From contig JAIWND010000006.1 in the NCBI GenBank assembly GCA_025330725.1, positions 248,001 through 312,000 on the forward strand: DNA of 64,000 nt. Direction: 5' to 3'. Every line of letters begins with the position of its first letter. Within the stretch, counting starts at the first letter, position 1. The notes under the pieces are model-generated. The model did not search any database. It saw nothing but the letters and a program-made list of their open reading frames with translations, and was not told the origin of the DNA. The translations under genes and the position numbers were made by a program. This document shows, one piece after another, positions 60,797 to 64,000 of this stretch. This DNA is from Chlamydoabsidia padenii (taxonomy: Eukaryota > Mucoromycota > Mucoromycetes > Mucorales > Cunninghamellaceae).

Positions 60797-61515
60797 ATGG
60801 GCACGACGAAAAGTCGTAAAACTAGGCGAAATACCTCAAGACCAGCAGCCATCGACTTCCTCACTAACATACCTCTTGGCAATGCTGGGGACAACAAAGA
60901 ACCATTCTCTTATTCTTTCCAGTACTCGGACGATAACAACAACAATAACAGCAACAACAACAACAACAACAACAATACCGATGACCACCACCACGACGAT
61001 CATATTGGTTATTCTGGTTATCATGATCATACACTGGAGGAAGATGGTGGACCTTCCGATATCGCTGGTAAGTTACAACACCACGGCTTTTTTTCAAATA
61101 AAAAAAAAAAACCTAACATCAACTCTTTTTCATTTATGTGTTTGAAACCGACCAAAAAAAAAAAAAAAAAAAGCCTTGTCTTTACACTCAAGCGACAGTA
61201 ACTCAACAACGGATGGCGATAATCCCGCAACAACCTTATCTTTGGAACGACCAGATTACTCACTACCATTTGCTTCATCCTTCTTGACATCTGGCCCTTT
61301 GGATCATGTCCTCCCGCAGACAGCAAGAAAGAAATATCAACAAGACCAACGACGACGGAGCAGCTCGAGTGATTCCTCTCATGAACACCACAAACTAACT
61401 CGAGAAGATAGCGAACGACCTATTGCTTCCGAGAAGATCAAAAAGAAATCGGCTGGTGGAAAAGAGGTAAGTTGAATAGGGATATGGGTAAAGAATACTC
61501 ATCATAATCCTGTTT

Positions 61516-61556
<41 letters not shown>

Positions 61557-62800
61557 CAGCAAGCTTCAGGTGGTGGAACTACCATCATGTCTGTCTTCCG
61601 CTACTATACTGACAAACTTCGACAATCGACGAATAAGCGCAAAAACGACAAAACATCAACAAGTCAAATTGGATATGTGTAAGTAAAACCCCACACACTC
61701 ATCAAATGGAAACTAACGTTTTATTGTAAAACTAGGCAACAACAACAACTTGCAAATCACGACAATCATAGACGACGAGTCGGTCTTTCTTATGCTCACT
61801 TCTTGTCACCCATCGGTACCCTGCTGTAATTACATTAAAAAAATAAGCAAATGGATTATGGAACTAAACTTTTTTTTTTCTTTTTTTCTTTGTGATAGGG
61901 ATGATGCTGTAATACAAGACCAATTAGATGAAAATGCGTACGATCCATCCTTTTTGGATAATGATACTTATCACCCTGTAGGAAACATGTCAAGCTCTTT
62001 GGTAAGGAAGAAGAAGAAAAAGTTAAAATCATGTTTGTATCTATCTATGATTTTGTATCTCATTCTTCTTCTTCTTGTTAAAACCAACAACAAATAGACC
62101 TCCTCCACTCAAAATGTCCGACCTGCAGATGCAAGAAAAGAAATCAATGAACAATTCCGACTGGCCCACCCTGAAATCCCTGACGAAATCACCCTAACCA
62201 AAATCCGTGCTATTAAAGCACACTTGTTGGAAATCGGAAAAGTGGCTGATCTGGAAGTATCCACCTTGGCCCATGCTTATGCTTATTTTGAAAAACTCGT
62301 GATCAAGGTAAGAAAATGAAAATGAAACAAGTTTTGCTGATTATTCGTATCATTGTTTGTAGAATGTGGTGACAAAGAAGAATCGAAAACTGATCGCTGC
62401 CTGTTGCCTGTTTTTAGCCTTCAAGGTGAATGAAGCTAAGGGAACTTATTGCCACCCTTTACTGGAAGTAAGTACGACATCAATTTATGGTGATATGTAT
62501 GTACTAATGGCTCTTTCTTTTTCTTTTATAGGCGATTGATGACGAACTGGATATTGACTCTGAGGAAATCCATGAACACGAATTTGCTGTCTTTGCGGAT
62601 CTTGAATTCAATCTTTGTATTCCTCGACGTGAATTCATGCCTCACTTTGAAGAAATCTTTACTCATTTGGGTAAGTACAGGGAATACATGGATCAGAACC
62701 GTCATCACTCACACACACACGCTTTTTTTTATTTTAAATAGAAAACAAGTCCGTGGATGCATACCTTGGTGAATCACACTTTTATGAAGTCCAAAAATAG
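60797..62800 (+). CDS. CABLES-like cyclin-fold protein
   Basis: Nine exons (60797-61067, 61174-61466, 61557-61678, 61736-61825, 61899-62001, 62098-62307, 62363-62467, 62532-62670, 62742-62800) give 463 residues. The N-terminal third is Asn/His/Asp and Ser rich. The conserved part begins with NAYDPSFLDNDTYHPVG and continues through ITLTKIRAIKAHLLEIGKVA, AYAYFEKLVIK, TKKNRKLIAACCLFLAFKVN and EEIHEHEFAVFADLEFNLC. This is the cyclin-box-like C-terminus of animal CABLES1/2 (Cdk5 and Abl1 enzyme substrate), which link CDKs to tyrosine kinases. Its role in fungi is unknown. Exon 4 ends at a GTAATT donor that I inferred from phase. A (TA)n microsatellite lies in intron 2. Confidence 0.88.
61514..61555. 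repeat. (TA)n microsatellite in CABLES-like intron
   Basis: A TA dinucleotide run that reaches the acceptor AG of intron 2. Confidence 0.95.
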
Positions 62801-63078
62801 TCTTTATAGTTTATAATAGTAATAATAACTTAATAGTCTTGTGGGTAACAATGACTATCTACTTTTTTACTTGATGAATAAAAGATTCATGCGGCGGGGT
62901 TTAAAATTGGTCCGTGAAAAAAAAGTGTCTTGTGAATGGGTGACAAGTGATTAGTGTAGGATGATGGGGGAGGAAAAGGGCACGTGTGTTCTCCTCAACG
63001 ATGGAGTCCTTCATGCATTGGTTTACATTTAATTGATCAAGTTTACTCACTAGTATGGTTATTCACCAATGCTAAGAC

Positions 63079-63110
<32 letters not shown>

Positions 63111-63384
63111 GACGGGTTTTCTTGAATGTAAAACATTTCAATAAAAGTATCAAATTGGTATCATCAAAGAGTTGTTTTATTTAAGAAGGAGCTGCATGAG
63201 TAAAAAATGTAAAAGAGTATTTATATTGTATAGATGAATCGTTGTTGTTTTTTGTACAAGTGGCTAATAGGGGAGGAGGGGGGGTGAGGATACATAAACT
63301 AGTAGACGAAGAATGATTGGGGGAGAGAAGTTAAAATTTGTATAATGTCTAAGGGGAGAAATCCTAAGGTTGCAGAGTGAGAGA
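62801..63384. other. 3' intergenic space between convergent genes
   Basis: AATAAA near 62878, motif variant GCGGGGTTTAAAA at 62894-62906, A-run near 63080-63103. No gene seen. Confidence 0.55.
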
Positions 63385-64000
63385 TTAGGGTCCCTTTCCA
63401 AAGGTATCAGGTGGAGGAGTAGAGATGATTGTTTGTGAATCAGACAAATTAGAAAAGTGAGAAGTGCGTCGTCCACACCGATGTTGAGTGGCCAAAGGTA
63501 GTGGTGCTCTGATGGTGGTATCAATGGAAGTAGAGGCTGCTGATATCGAAATAGGTCGACCGGTGGTGTCTGTGCTGTGTAGACTAAGGAAGGTATCTTC
63601 ACTTCGTTGAATGGTTCGCCAAGGTGTTCTTGATAATAACTTGTGGATCCAACGTCTACCTATTGGGTGATGATGATGGTGATGATAATGTCCCTGTGGT
63701 TTGTGATTATGCATATCCTCGTTCACCAAAGTCGCTGATTCAAATGGCTGTTGCTGTTGTTGATAAGCTGCTGGTGATTCATGAGAGTACATTGTGATTG
63801 ACTTGGTGATAGTGGAAGAAGGGAATAATGGATAAGATAACTTTTTTTCATCAATGCTAGTCGTTTTTTTGAAATCGTTTGATATTGCCTTTGTATAAAG
63901 TGGTGGTTTGGAAGTCATTAGTGATGCCGAGGATGAGGAGGAGATGTCGTACATTTCTTGTTCTGTTGGTACAATAACCACTACTTGTTGATTTTGAACT
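63385..64000 (-). CDS. orphan protein, 5' part cut by window edge
   Basis: The frame is open from the right edge of the window (64000) to the stop at 63385, so the start is missing. About 200 residues are seen. It is Ser/Thr rich with a polyQ (AAYQQQQQPFE) and poly-His (GHYHHHHHHPIGRRW) stretch and a short conserved-looking basic piece (WIHKLLSRTPWRTIQRSED). No domain recognised. The in-frame ATG at 63954 is probably internal. Confidence 0.5.
   Translation of the reverse strand, partial: VQNQQVVVIVPTEQEMYDISSSSSASLMTSKPPLYTKAISNDFKKTTSIDEKKLSYPLFPSSTITKSITMYSHESPAAYQQQQQPFESATLVNEDMHNHKPQGHYHHHHHHPIGRRWIHKLLSRTPWRTIQRSEDTFLSLHSTDTTGRPISISAASTSIDTTIRAPLPLATQHRCGRRTSHFSNLSDSQTIISTPPPDTFGKGP

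Noticed and set aside
60836..61097. Poly-Val and poly-Cys frames on minus strand
   Set aside because: They are shadows of the AAC/CAC repeat that encodes poly-Asn in the CABLES-like gene.

Overview
The window is nuclear DNA from a filamentous fungus, most likely an early-diverging one (Mucoromycota, probably Mucorales). Nearly every gene is eukaryotic and most are split by short introns (about 55-140 bp) with GTAAGT-type donors. The sequence is AT-rich, full of long A/T homopolymers, and intergenic spaces are short. The mix of fungal genes (SET1, Pah1/lipin, Efr3, Slc1-type LPAAT, arrestin/ART, SDH3) with a CABLES-like cyclin-fold protein and a ubiquitin-ubiquitin-AN1 fusion fits that placement. 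I cannot name a genus from the sequence alone. All gene models are my own splicing by eye, checked by reading-frame phase across each junction.

Layout. 0-8 kb is an eroded, gene-poor stretch: a small basic protein, a truncated copy of an RlpA-like/expansin-fold secreted gene, a disrupted F-box/LRR gene, an F-box fragment, the intact RlpA-like gene, and a cluster of degenerate repeats in mixed orientation. 8.4-25.3 kb is dense housekeeping DNA: PA-domain secretory protein, ribosomal P2, UBX (Ubx2/FAF2-like) protein, a small methyltransferase, SDH3, an arrestin with a PPxY tail, a DUF1764 protein, an unrecognised protein in a tight head-to-head pair with it, the Ub-Ub-AN1 fusion, ribosomal uL15 with an unexpected N-terminus, eEF1B-gamma and an orphan. 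26.7-43 kb holds a secreted zinc metalloprotease, orphans, EFR3, an auxin-efflux-carrier-like (PIN/PILS) membrane protein, dynein light chain LC8, a Ser-rich cell-surface protein and lipin. 43-64 kb holds three orphans, including a putative CaaX-lipidated protein, a cation/Ca2+ exchanger, SET1, a lysophosphatidate acyltransferase, the CABLES-like gene and a partial orphan.

Functional links. Lipin (PA to DAG) and LPAAT (makes PA) are consecutive steps of glycerolipid synthesis. EFR3 anchors the plasma-membrane PI4-kinase. The arrestin and a small membrane protein with PPAY are plausible partners of the Rsp5/NEDD4 ubiquitin ligase, and UBX, PA-domain and Ub-AN1 genes add to a ubiquitin theme, though there is no sign of physical clustering by pathway.

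The most notable signal is not a gene. The 11-mer TTCAAATCCCG (reverse CGGGATTTGAA), usually followed by C or A, occurs 13 times exactly. All copies lie outside coding sequence and mostly 60-400 bp upstream of start codons. Many one- or two-base variants occur beside other genes. About 0.03 copies would be expected by chance. It reads as an abutted E2F-type half-site (GCGGGA) and a CHR-type element (TTTGAA), and looks like a widespread promoter element of this organism.
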